In this document: piece by piece, positions 43,001 to 50,500 of the stretch | How positions within the stretch are numbered: position 1 is the first letter of the stretch | Layout of the letters: each line of letters opens with the position of its first letter | Origin: Streptomyces sp. WAC 01529 | Lineage (GTDB): Bacteria > Actinomycetota > Actinomycetes > Streptomycetales > Streptomycetaceae | Direction: 5' to 3' | NCBI RefSeq assembly: GCF_003945545.1 | Contig: NZ_CP029617.1 | Location: 5,255,001 to 5,319,000, forward strand | Length of the DNA stretch: 64,000 nucleotides | Translations under genes and position numbers: made by a program | Notes under the pieces: generated by a model | Database searches by the model: none | Told to the model about the DNA's origin: nothing | The model's input: only the letters and a program-made list of their open reading frames with translations

Positions 43001-45312
43001 TCGAAGAGGCCGTGGACGGCGGCGCGCTGGTGCCGCAGGCCGTGCTCACCGTGATCGACACCCCGGCGGGCGACGGCGCGGCCGCGGTGCGGGGCGCGGC
43101 CGAAGCGGCGTCGGAACTGGTGCGGAGCTGGGCGCGGCACCCGAGGTTCGGCGACACCCGGCTCGTCGTGGTGACGCACGGGGCGGTGGCGGCCCGGGAC
43201 GGGGAGGTCCCCGACCCGGCGCGGGCGGCGGTCTGGGGCGTACTGCGGGCCGCGCAGGCCGCACACCCCGGCCGGTTCCTCGTCGTCGACGCCGACGGGG
43301 GCGCCGAGCCCCGGTGGGAGGCGCTGCTCGGGCTCGACGAGCCGCAGCTCGCGGTGCGTTCCGGGCAGGTCCTGGCGCCGCGGCTCGTGCTGGCCCCGGC
43401 CGGTCCGGGCGAGCGTCCCGCGTTCGCGGAGACCGAAGGCACGGTGCTGGTCACCGGCGGCCTGACCCCTCGGGGCGCGGCGCTGACCAGGCACTTGGCC
43501 GCCCACCACGGCGTACGGGACCTGCTGCTGCTCGGCGACGACCCGGCCACCGCGGACGGGCTGGTCGAGGAGCTGGCGGGACTCGGGGCGCGAGCCCGCG
43601 TCGAGGCGTCCGCCCCGGACCGGCTGGCCGAGGTGGTCGGGTCGCTGGAGCGGCCGCTCACCGCGGTCGTCCATACGGACGGCGATCCCCAGGGGCTTGA
43701 ACTGGCCTGGCGACTGCACACGTTGACGCGGGAGGCCGCTCTCGCCGCCTTCGTGGTGTGCACCTCGTTCGCCTCGCTGGCTTCGCTCGCCTCTCCCGAG
43801 GACGGTGACGGTGACGGCGGGGGACAGGCGTCCGCGGCCGACGCGGCAGGGGAGGCGCTGGTGCGGGCGCGGCGCGCGGCCGGCCTCGCCGGTACGACGC
43901 TGGCCTGGGCCCCGTGGCCGGGACACGGCACGTGCTCCGGCGCCACGGAACTCCCGGCCGAGCGCGCCCTGGAGCTGTTCGACCAGGCCCTCGCCGCGGA
44001 CGGCGCCCTGCTGGCGCCGGTGGAGCTGGACCCGGCGGCGCTGCGGTCGCGGGCCCGCGACCGGAGCCTGCCGGCGCTGCTGCGCGGCCTGGTGAGGCTG
44101 CCCGCCCAGCGGGAGGCCGGAGGCGGCTCACTGGCGCAGCGCCTTGCGGGCGTCACGGACGCGGACCGCGAACGAGTCGTCCTCGAACTGGTCACGGTGC
44201 ACGTCGCGGCCGTGCTCGGCCACGCGGCCGATGAGCGGATCGACGCCGAACGCAGGCTCAAGGAGCTGGGCATGGACTCGCTGAGCGCGGTCGGGCTGCG
44301 CAACCGGCTCTCGCAGGCCACCGGCCTGCGGTTGCCCGTCTCCTTCGTCTTCGAGCACCCCACCCCGGCGGAGATCGCCAGGCAGCTGCTCAAGCAGGTC
44401 GGTTCGGGCGCGCCGGAGACCGGGGCGACCGGGTCGGCCGAGGCGGCTGGATCAGCCGGATCGGGCGGGGCGACGATCGGACGGCGGCTGCGGCACGCCG
44501 CCGATTCCGGCACCCTGCCCGAGGCGTTGCGGGAGTTGGTGGACGCCGTGGGCGACGGGCCGGTCTTCTCGTCGGCCGCGGAGCTGCCCGGCAGCGGGGC
44601 GCGGCTTGCGCAGCTGGCCTCGGGACCGGGCCGGGTGAAGATCGTCTGCGTGCCGTCCTATGTGTACGTGGTCGGTTCGGGCCAGGAGCAGTTCATGCGC
44701 CTGGCCGACCGCTTCGAAGGCGTACGGGACGTACACGTCTGCACCCTGCCGGGCTTCGGGAGCGAGCTGTCACCGCGCTCCCGGGAGGTCGCCCTGGAGG
44801 TCCTGGAGGGCGCGATCCGCGCGGCCGTCGGCGACGCGCCGTTCGTTCTGGTCGGCTACTCCATGGGCGGCACCGTGGCGCGTACGCTCGCCGAACGCCT
44901 GGAGGCCTCGGGCGCCGCGCTCACCGGGGTCGCCATGCTCGACACACTGGAGTTCGACGGCGAGGGTGAGGCCGGCAGCGCCGACGACGCTGGCGCGGGC
45001 GAGGCCGGTCACGCGTTCGCCGACGTGCTCGCGGGCATCCTCACGCGCGAGCAGCGCGAGATCTCCATCGGCGACGCGAACTGGCTCTCCATGGGCGCCT
45101 ATCTGCGCCTGTTCTCCGGGACGCGGCCGCGCCCCCTCGCCGCCAGGACCCTGATGGTCCGCGCGGCCGAACCGCTCGGCGCCCCGACGCCGGACGGCCC
45201 CCGGTACGCGGACGCCGACACGTATGTCGAGGTCGCCGCCGACCACTTCGCCCTCATCGAGACCGCCGCCGCGGACACGGCGGACGCGATCGAGGGGTGG
45301 ATCGAGGAATGA
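34084..45312 (+). CDS. Terminal modular type I PKS, two non-reducing modules plus thioesterase (predicted modules 7 and 8)
   Basis: This 3742-residue protein has KS-AT-(DH)-(KR)-ACP twice, then TE. ATG at 34084 follows GAAGGA. The docking helix ([16 protein letters not shown]) matches that of the 6119 protein. Module 7: KS 36-458; AT 564-905 (GHSQGE, YASH, methylmalonyl); DH-like 929-1202 with HPALLESVLH (catalytic Asp replaced by Glu); KR-like 1396-1632 with a broken cofactor loop (TGAVGARF) and no Tyr-Asn pair; ACP 1660-1735. Module 8: KS 1759-2180 (ETACSSS); AT 2289-2632 (GHSQGE, FASH); DH-like with HPALLEAVLH; KR-like lacking GGTGGLG and Tyr; ACP 3355-3435 (GMDSL). Both modules should leave keto groups. 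TE 3516-3740 has GYSMG (Ser about 3596), Asp about 3620 and His about 3721. It would release a 3,5-diketo chain, probably as a pyrone. Confidence 0.94.
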   Translation: MATDQNQLVEALRKSLKETDRLRQLNKRLLAQSGEPLAIVGMSCRYPGGVTSPDELWDLVASGRDAVTGLPADRGWDLDRLYDPTSSRPGAVTTSGGGFLDRIGEFDAEFFGISPREAMAMDPQQRLLLEASWEAFEHAGIDPTSLRGSDTGVFCGVSTSDYCTVPAGSLPQIEGLQLTGAAASVSSGRISYLFGLEGPAVSVDTACSSSAVALHMATQALRANECSMALVGGVTVMSGPFLLSEFSSQQAVSPDGRCKAYAASADGTGFSDGLGMVVLERLSDAQRKGHRILGLIRGSAVNQDGASNGLTAPNGPSQERVIRAALANAGLSPADVDAVEGHGTGTVLGDPIEAQALLATYGQEREGDPLWLGSIKSNIGHTSLAAGVAGVIKMVMAMRHGVLPPTLHVDEPSPHIDWESGRVELLTEGREWSAGEKPRRAAVSSFGVSGTNAHIILEEAPAGEPAEGAAPVRSLPAVPVTVSGRTAAAMRAQAGRLHAHALARPDLSPADLGFSAATTRAHLEHRGVVAAADRDQLLSGLAALAGGEPSPVAVEGRAEPGAKPVFVFPGQGAQWEGMAVELLDSSPVFAAEVAKCAEALAEFVDWDLVDVLRSAPGAPGFDRVDVVQPALFAVMVSLAALWRSYGVEPSAVVGHSQGEIAAAYVAGGLSLRDAARVVAVRSVLVRDRLAGLGGMMSVALPVARVEELIAPFAGRVSVAAVNGPAAVVVAGEPGALDEVLARCEGEGVRARRVKVDYASHSAQVEAIEGELLAALAPVRPVSGRVPFYSTVTGGFIDTAGMDAGYWYTNLRSPVGFEPAIRALTDNGTGCFLEMSPHPVLAMAVEDTVAAHGTDQRVGVVGSLRREEGGLPRFLLSLGEAHTIGVKVDWDACFAESGARRVELPTYAFQHKHYWLDTTGLADASAAGLGRVEHPVLAAAVQVGDRDEWLLTGRVSPQGQPWTRDHALFGTVTLPGAALLELVLSAGRHVGCDLVEELHLETPPVLDDDALRVQVVLGDADAEGRREVTVYSRPDTDGSRSTEAVCHARGRIAPGAQPLTGRLAAWPPAGAEAVSVDALYTALAELGLDCGALLQCAQSAWTLDGEVYAELALPDGMEPGAYAIHPALLESVLHTAHRPGAETAPSAASWSGVRVIGDKLLQARARITRAGDGVLRLDLFDTEGEHVAHADRISVRAADPATLGQRRPGQNALFRLDWSPLTVGAAEPVRTAALGEVPGMADHHTDLAALEQAIAEGAPAPRAALTFLDTAAGETPAAVRDAAARAVELVRRWPAGGALGETTLVVLTRAAVTVGDEAPDPAQAAVWGVLRAAQSEHPGRFLLVDLDTDDVRDWGALLALDEPQLAVRDGKVLAPRLARIQGGTPDGPALVDPAGPEGTMLVTGAVGARFAEHLGTRHGARHVVLAVPHGSDAEPTMEPAAFGAQVRVAPCDLTDRDQLAALLGSLEHPLTAVVHTAGVPDAGLFETVSDERLETALRDTVDTAWHLHELTADADLSAFVLFSSFAGLVGMPGQAAASAADAALTAIAGARRAAGLPGTALAWGPWTDGDTGIDASGADPALLAQAGIVPLTTGLGLELFDRAVAAGEPLLAPAGLDPAALREQARAGLLPAVLRGLVRVPARRAASGGSLARRLAEVPPAEREALVLELVRAQVASVLGHDSADEVDSARAFKELGFDSVSAVELRNRLSRSTGVPLPATVVFDHPTPTALARLLLAQADGAAESAPAAVQKRRGTVDEPLAIVGIGCRYPGGVASADDLWELVAEGRDVIGPFPADRGWDLERLHGTDPERTGTTNARGGGFVSGMADFDAEFFGISPREAIAMDPQQRLLLETSWETLEHSGIDPASLRGTDTGVFIGITGSDYSLVLPSEYEGYRVTGTMASVASGRISYTLGLEGPALSVETACSSSGVALHLAAQALRNGECSLALAGGVTIMNTPVMMTEFSRQGANSPDGRCRAYAASADGTGFSDGLGLVALERLSDAKRNGRRILGLIRGTATNQDGASNGLTAPSGPAQERVIRQALADAGLSPADVDAVEGHGTGTKLGDPIEGNAVLATYGQEREGDPLWLGSIKSNIGHTSGAAGIAGVIKMVMAMRHGTLPKTLHVDAPSPHIDWESGEVELLTEAREWTSRGRPRRAGVSAFGVSGTNAHIIVEEAPAEAPAAPEPGAPAPAPAPALPVLLSARTETAVRTQAERLRRHLLDNPGLSLPDLGHSQLTTRALLEHHAVLVAADRDELLAELAAFAVGDVTEQTASGRPAGAVKPVFVFPGQGAQWEGMAVELLDSCPVFAAEATKCADALAEFVDWDLIEVLRGAPGAPTLDRVDVVQPALFAVMVSLAALWRSYGVEPSAVVGHSQGEIAAAYVAGGLSLRDAARIVAVRSRIARDRLMGTGCLVSLAVPVERAEELLEPFGGRMTVAAVNGPASVIVAGDLELVDALMEQCDRAEVRAKRVAATFASHSPHVEVAREEMLEALAAVEPLSGSIPLYSTALGAFTDTATMDADYWYANLRNPVGFEPAIRALTEGGTGCFLEMSPHPVLGVATEETVAAAGGRAGVVGSLRRGQGGLKRFLLSLAEAHIAGVRVDWPVAFAGTGARQVELPTYAFQRKRYWPTVRPATGDPAVSGLGRVDHAILTAGMQLADRDEWVLTGRMSHESQPWLRDHVAFGLPIAPMATLAELALAAGRGVGAPLLDEMMLEAPLLLPDGAAVQIQALVGAPAEDGRRPVTVHSRPDGDQHAESTRHCTGWLAEETEPAPGLAGQWPPAGAEPLPVDGLYAALADLGLDCGPALQGVRAAWRSGTEVYAELALPEETGAAGYGIHPALLEAVLHTGQWRFAEQGTTKLPVSWSGVRLAATGATGCRARVVPDGDTLRLDIFGEDGTLVLGAERIAFRDADPAHIEELRRGQSALYRVDWVTAQPAAAAPVRLAALGGAAAQAADHYADLAALEEAVDGGALVPQAVLTVIDTPAGDGAAAVRGAAEAASELVRSWARHPRFGDTRLVVVTHGAVAARDGEVPDPARAAVWGVLRAAQAAHPGRFLVVDADGGAEPRWEALLGLDEPQLAVRSGQVLAPRLVLAPAGPGERPAFAETEGTVLVTGGLTPRGAALTRHLAAHHGVRDLLLLGDDPATADGLVEELAGLGARARVEASAPDRLAEVVGSLERPLTAVVHTDGDPQGLELAWRLHTLTREAALAAFVVCTSFASLASLASPEDGDGDGGGQASAADAAGEALVRARRAAGLAGTTLAWAPWPGHGTCSGATELPAERALELFDQALAADGALLAPVELDPAALRSRARDRSLPALLRGLVRLPAQREAGGGSLAQRLAGVTDADRERVVLELVTVHVAAVLGHAADERIDAERRLKELGMDSLSAVGLRNRLSQATGLRLPVSFVFEHPTPAEIARQLLKQVGSGAPETGATGSAEAAGSAGSGGATIGRRLRHAADSGTLPEALRELVDAVGDGPVFSSAAELPGSGARLAQLASGPGRVKIVCVPSYVYVVGSGQEQFMRLADRFEGVRDVHVCTLPGFGSELSPRSREVALEVLEGAIRAAVGDAPFVLVGYSMGGTVARTLAERLEASGAALTGVAMLDTLEFDGEGEAGSADDAGAGEAGHAFADVLAGILTREQREISIGDANWLSMGAYLRLFSGTRPRPLAARTLMVRAAEPLGAPTPDGPRYADADTYVEVAADHFALIETAAADTADAIEGWIEE
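35880..36550 (+). repeat. AT segment near-identical to 7960-8600
   Basis: The methylmalonyl AT core of module 7 matches module 2 almost base for base and shows the same codon shift against its C-ending flanks. The AT of module 8 (about 40950-41980) encodes a similar protein but with normal C-ending codons, so it was not part of the exchange. Confidence 0.8.
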
Positions 45313-45368
45313 CCGCCGGCAACCGCAGCGGCAACGAGACAGAACCAGACAGAAGGAAGCAACAGAAA

Positions 45369-46802
45369 ATGGATCTCTCCAGTACGGCACACGGCGCCGC
45401 GGGTACGTCCGAAGGCAAGTGCCCCGTCGACCACTCCGCCGCCGCCCCGCGCGAGGTCATTCCCGCCTCCCGGCTGCCCGTGGTCGGCATGGCCCGGATG
45501 CGGCAGGCGCTGAGCATCTGGTCGCGTCCGGAGCCGTTCCTGCGCAAGTGCCGCGCCGAGTACGGCAGTCGGTTCCGCGTGACGATCGTCCCCGGCGCCC
45601 AGCTCTTCGTGATCTCCGCGCCGGAGGACATCAAGGAGATGTTCCTCGCGCCCAGGGACGTCCTGCACACCGGTTCCAGCAACACGTCCATCGAGAAGTG
45701 GACCGGGCAGAACGGCCTCGCCTGGCTGGACGAGGCGCAGCACACCGCGCGGCGGCGCAGCGTCATGCCGAGCTTCCGGGGCGAGGCGCTCAAGCGCGTC
45801 GAACGCGAGGTCATCCGGCTGGCCGACGAGGAGGTCGGTTCCTGGCCCCGCGACCGGTCCGTGTCGGTCCACCCGTTCGCGCACCGCTACACCACCAGGG
45901 TCATCCTGGAGGTCCTCTTCGGAGAGCACCGCCCCTCCAGTGAGAACGAGATGTTCCGGGAGGTGATGAAGATGCTGGAATTCAACTCCCGCCCGGCGAC
46001 GATGCAGCCCTTCCACATGCTGCCGGCCTGGAAGATGAAGCGGATGCGGCTGTTCCGGCCCAACGGCGTCAACGACTTCCTCACCCGCCGCGACCGCGTC
46101 CACCGGATGCTGGACGAGGCCATCGAGGAGCGCGCGCGCTCCGGCGCGGCCGGTGACGACCTGCTCGGCGTGATGCTGAACATCGTCGACGCCGACGGCT
46201 CCTCGCCGAGCCGCACCGAGATACGCGACGAGATGATGACCCAGTTCCTCGCGGGCACGGAGACCACCGCGTCGGCCATCTGCTGGGCGCTCGAGTTCCT
46301 CACCCGCCACCCCCGGGTGGTCGAGCGGCTGCGCGCGGAGATCGCGGAGGGCAAGGAGGACACGTATCTGACGGCGGTGGTCACCGAGGTGCTGCGGCTC
46401 GGTCCGCCGATCCCGCTGATCGTCCCCCGCGAGGTGATGAAGACGGTCGAGATCGGCGGCGTGCGCTACGAGCCCGGTGCCCGCCTGTGGGCCAGCGCCT
46501 ATCTGCTCAACCGGGACGAGAACATCTACCCGGAGCCCGACGAGTTCAAGCCGGAGCGCTTCCTCGGCGTCAAGCCCGCCTCGCACACCTGGATCCCCTA
46601 CGGGGGCGGCCACACCCGGTGCCTCGGCGACCGGATCGCGCTCATGGAGCTGAAGGCCACGCTCACCGCGCTCCTGACCAACTGCGACATCGAACGCGTC
46701 AACGCCGAGCCCGAGCTGGCGCGCCGCCGCACGGTCGTCCACATCCCGAAGGACGGCGCCCGGATGATCTTCCGGCCGCGCAGGGTGAAGGCCTCGGTCT
46801 GA
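45369..46802 (+). CDS. Cytochrome P450, eukaryotic-like bacterial clade
   Basis: This 477-residue haem monooxygenase probably oxidises the polyketide after release. ATG at 45369 is chosen for the GAAGGAAG nine bases upstream. An in-frame ATG at 45309 overlapping the PKS stop (ATGA) is the alternative and would add 20 polar residues. Visible motifs are the I-helix AGTETT (about 295), the K-helix EVLR (about 340), FKPERF (about 397) and the haem loop YGGGHTRCLG with Cys about 418. The haem loop has Tyr where Phe is usual. The length and the PERF-type motif are unlike the roughly 400-residue P450s common in Streptomyces clusters. No ferredoxin or ferredoxin reductase gene is in the window, so redox partners must come from elsewhere. 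Confidence 0.93.
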   Translation: MDLSSTAHGAAGTSEGKCPVDHSAAAPREVIPASRLPVVGMARMRQALSIWSRPEPFLRKCRAEYGSRFRVTIVPGAQLFVISAPEDIKEMFLAPRDVLHTGSSNTSIEKWTGQNGLAWLDEAQHTARRRSVMPSFRGEALKRVEREVIRLADEEVGSWPRDRSVSVHPFAHRYTTRVILEVLFGEHRPSSENEMFREVMKMLEFNSRPATMQPFHMLPAWKMKRMRLFRPNGVNDFLTRRDRVHRMLDEAIEERARSGAAGDDLLGVMLNIVDADGSSPSRTEIRDEMMTQFLAGTETTASAICWALEFLTRHPRVVERLRAEIAEGKEDTYLTAVVTEVLRLGPPIPLIVPREVMKTVEIGGVRYEPGARLWASAYLLNRDENIYPEPDEFKPERFLGVKPASHTWIPYGGGHTRCLGDRIALMELKATLTALLTNCDIERVNAEPELARRRTVVHIPKDGARMIFRPRRVKASV

Positions 46803-46854
46803 GGCCTTCGGTCCGGTCGCTTCGCGCATCACCCGCACGAGAACTGGAGTTGGT

Positions 46855-47439
46855 ATGAGGCTGCCGAACACCGCGTTCACCGAACACCCCTGGCGGATCC
46901 ACGAGTTCATCGAGGACTTCGAGGTCGAGGACGTCTGGTACCTGGACACCCCGGGAGGCCCCGACGACCTGGCCGTCCTGGTACGGCAGTCCAGCGGCGA
47001 CGGCACCGCCGCCGAGAAGTCGTTCATGTACAGGCTGCTCTTCGCGATCCGCTGGAAGCTCGGCGTCCTCTTCAAGTGGGACGGGGAGGAGAACGGCGTC
47101 GGTCCCGGCAACCCCTCGCTGCGGGACCGGCTCCCCGGCGACCTGCGTGAGGGACCGCGCGGCCCGGATCTGCGGACGGTGCCGATGAAGTCGGTCTATC
47201 AGGCCTCCGACGAGTGGGTGACCGAGGTCGTCAACAAGACCGTGCACGCGGTGATGCACATCGGCTGGGTGGCCGACGGGGAGGGCGGGTACCACGGCCA
47301 GATGGCCGTTCTCGTCAAGAAGAAGGGCCTGCTGGGGAAGGTGTACATGCCCCTGATCCTGCCCTTCCGGCGCGTCTTCGTGACGCCGAACCTGGTCAAG
47401 TCGATCGGCACCGCCTGGCGGGCGCGGCCGGCCGGATAG
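46855..47439 (+). CDS. DUF2867 family protein
   Basis: This 194-residue protein opens [15 protein letters not shown] and continues with [16 protein letters not shown], the pattern I associate with DUF2867 proteins in actinobacteria. They are sometimes found next to polyketide tailoring genes, but their biochemical role is not established. There is no signal peptide, and a single hydrophobic stretch near the C-terminus (VYMPLILPF) is not a clear membrane segment. Conserved-looking charged or aromatic pairs ([21 protein letters not shown]) suggest a ligand-binding fold. ATG at 46855 follows GGAG. It sits 52 bases after the P450 and is likely co-transcribed, so it may assist a tailoring or cyclisation step (inference). 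Confidence 0.7.
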   Translation: MRLPNTAFTEHPWRIHEFIEDFEVEDVWYLDTPGGPDDLAVLVRQSSGDGTAAEKSFMYRLLFAIRWKLGVLFKWDGEENGVGPGNPSLRDRLPGDLREGPRGPDLRTVPMKSVYQASDEWVTEVVNKTVHAVMHIGWVADGEGGYHGQMAVLVKKKGLLGKVYMPLILPFRRVFVTPNLVKSIGTAWRARPAG

Positions 47440-47481
47440 CCCCGGGGCGGGCCCGGCCCGCGCGCCGATCGGGAATTCACC

Positions 47482-47507
47482 GAACTCGCGGCCTCGAATG
47501 TGTATCC
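47482..47507 (+). promoter_or_regulatory. Shared promoter-like motif, copy 3 (loading-module PKS gene)
   Basis: GAACTC (47482-47487), 14 bases, then GTATCC (47502-47507), 55 bases before the start of the loading-module PKS gene. This implies that this PKS gene has its own promoter although it follows the DUF2867 gene by only 122 bases. Confidence 0.45.
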
Positions 47508-47561
47508 GCGGACGCCTCTCGCAGATCTTCTGACCAAAGGCGAAGAGAGGGCTGGAGCTCC

Positions 47562-50500
47562 ATGGATGTGAACGAGCGCGTGCAAGGGCCCGTCGGGGCG
47601 GGCCGGGATGCCGTCGCCGTCGTCGGGATGTCATGCCGGGTCCCGGGCGCCGACGGCATCCGCTCCTTCTGGAAGCTGCTGAGGGACGGTGAGCACGCGC
47701 TGGCGGACGCGCCGGCCGACCGGTGGCCCACGGACATCGAGGAACTGGCGCGCCACCCGCGAGGAGGCTTCGTCGACGGCGTCGCCGACTTCGACGCGGG
47801 GTTCTTCGGCATCTCCCCGCGGGAGGCCGCCGTGATGGACCCGCGCCAGCGCATGGTCCTCGAACTGGGCTGGACGGCCCTGGAGGACGCCTGCCTGCCG
47901 CCGGAGAGCCTGCGCGGCAGCGCCACCGCCGTCTTCCTCGGCGCCACCGGCGACGACTACGCCTCCCTGGTGCACCGGCAAGGCGGCGACGCCCTCTCCC
48001 ACCACTCCATCGCCGGACTGAGCCGGGGCCTGATCGCCAACCGGCTCTCGCACCAACTGGGCCTGCACGGGCCGAGCCTGACCCTGGACACCGCCCAGTC
48101 GTCCTCCCTCGTCGCGGTGCACATGGCCTGCGAGAGCCTGCGCTCGGGAACCGCGGACCTGGCGCTCGCGGGCGGGGTCCACCTGAACCTCGTACCGGAG
48201 AGCACGATCGCCTTCGCCCGCTCCGGGGCACTCTCGCCCGACTGCCGCAGCCACACCTTCGACGCCCGCGCCAACGGTTTCGTCCGCGGTGAGGGCGCGG
48301 GTGTGGTCGTACTCAAGCGGCTCTCCGACGCGATCGCCGACGGTGACTCCGTGTACTGCGTACTGCTCGGCGGCGCCGTCAACCACGACGGCCCCGGCGC
48401 GCTGACCGTCCCCAGCGCCCAGGCCCAGAGCGCCCTGCTGAGCGAGGCCTGCCGCGCCGCCGGGGTGAGCCCCGCGCAGGTGCGGTACGTCGAACTGCAC
48501 GGCACGGGCACGCGCGCGGGCGACCCGGTCGAGGCGAGCGCCCTGGCCGAGGTCTTCGGCGCGGACCGCGACGCCGGACAGCCGCTCCTGGTCGGCTCGG
48601 TGAAGACCAACATCGGCCATCTCGACGCGGCCGCGGGCGTCCTCGGCCTCATCAAGGTCGGCCTGTCGATGCGGCACGGCCTGCTGCCCGCCAGCCTCAA
48701 CTACGAGACGCCGCATCCGGACATCCCCCTGGAGCAGTGGAAGCTGCGGGTCAACGCCGCCGCCGCGCCGTGGCCCGAGGGCGCCCGGCTGGCCGGCGTC
48801 AGCTCCTTCGGCATCGGCGGCACCAACTGCCACCTCGTCGTCGCCGCTCCGGAGCCCATGGAACCCGGGCCGGAACCCCAGCCGGACGCGAACGGCGTCA
48901 GCGGCACGCGCGTCCCGGTGACGCTCTCCGCGCGGACCCTTCCGGCGCTGCGGGCCCAGGCCCGCCAACTGCACGACTGGGTGCGCGAGGACACCGGCCT
49001 GAGCCCGCTGGACGTCGGCCACTCCACGGCGACCACCCGGTCCTCGCTGAAGGGCCGGGGCGTCGTGCTCGCCGCCGACCGCGACGAACTGCTCGAAGGG
49101 CTCGCCGCGCTCGCCGACGGCACGCCGTCCGCCCGGGTCGTCACCGGCACCGCCACCGACGCCGGCGGCGTGGTCTGGGTGTTCTCCGGGCAGGGCGCGC
49201 ACTGGGTCGGCATGGGCAAGGGCCTGTGGGACACGGACGAGGTGTTCGCGGCCCGCATGGACGAGTGCGAGCGGCTGCTCGAGCAGTACGCGGGCTGGTC
49301 GCTGCGGGAGGTGCTCGGTGATGAGACCGCCCTGAAGCGGATGGACGTCGTACAGCCCGCGCTGTTCGCCGTGATGGTCTCGCTCGCCGAGGTGTGGCGC
49401 GCGGCGGGCGTGCGGCCCGACGCGGTCATCGGCCACTCCCAGGGCGAGATAGCCGCCGCGACCGCGGCGGGCATCCTCTCCCTTGCCGACGGCGTACGAC
49501 TCATCGTCGCCCGCGCGCAGATCATCACCGAGAAGCTGTCGGGACGGGGCCTGATGGCCGTCCTGGACCTGCCGGCCGACCAGGTCGACTACGAGGGCGT
49601 CTCGGTCGGGGCGGTCAACTCGCCCGGAACCGTGGTCATCTCCGGCGACCCCGACGGCGTCCGCGCGGCCGTTGCCGACTGCCGGGCCAGGGGCATCCGG
49701 GCCCGCGTCGTCCCGGTCGACTACGCCTCCCACTGCTACCACGTGGAATCGATCAGGGACGACGTGCTCCGCGGGGTCGCGGGCGCCGAGACCACCGACA
49801 CCGGCGTGGCGTTCTACTCCACCGTCGAAGCGGGCCGCGTCGACCCGGCGACCCTGGACGCCGAGTACTGGTACCGCAACCTGCGCGAGCCCGTCCGCTT
49901 CGCCGAGACCGTCGAGGCGCTGGCCGCCGCGGGGCACGCCGTGTTCGTGGAGGTCAGCCCGCACCCGGTGCTCGCCATGCACGTCGCCGCCACGGCCGGC
50001 TCCGCCGTCGTGCAGGCCACGCTGCGCCGCGACGAGGTGGAGACGGACCGGCTGCTCCTCTCCATGTCCGAGCTGTACAGCAGGGGCGTGGACCTCGACT
50101 GGGGGGACCGGTTCACCGGCGCCCGCCGCGTGCCGCTGCCCACGTACGCCTTCCAGCGCGAGAGCTACTGGATCGACGGCGCGGCCGCCGGAGCACTCAC
50201 GGCGCGCCCGGCCCCCGCCGCCGCGCCCGGCACGACCCCCGCCGCCACCATGTCCGCCACCCCGTCCGCCGCCCTGTCCGAGCAGGAGCTGTGGACGCTG
50301 GTGCGCGGCGAGGCGGCGGTGCTGCTCGGGCACGCCGACGCCACACGCATCGGCGCGGACAACACCTTCAAGGAGCTGGGCTTCGACTCGGTGACGGTGG
50401 TGCAGCTGCGCGACCGGCTCAACGCCGCGACCGGCCTCCAGACGCCCTCCTCCCTCGCCTACGACCACCCGACCCCCGCCGCTCTCGTGCGGCACCTGTC

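Noticed and set aside
47214-47561. In-frame extension of the loading PKS upstream of 47562
   Set aside because: It overlaps the DUF2867 gene in another frame and is not PKS-like. ATG 47562 has a ribosome site and a promoter motif just upstream.
48060-48110. Treating the first KS of the 47562 protein as an inactivated extension KS
   Set aside because: The Cys-to-Gln change (DTAQSSS), first position in the protein, no docking helix and KS-AT-ACP only are the hallmarks of a decarboxylating loading module.
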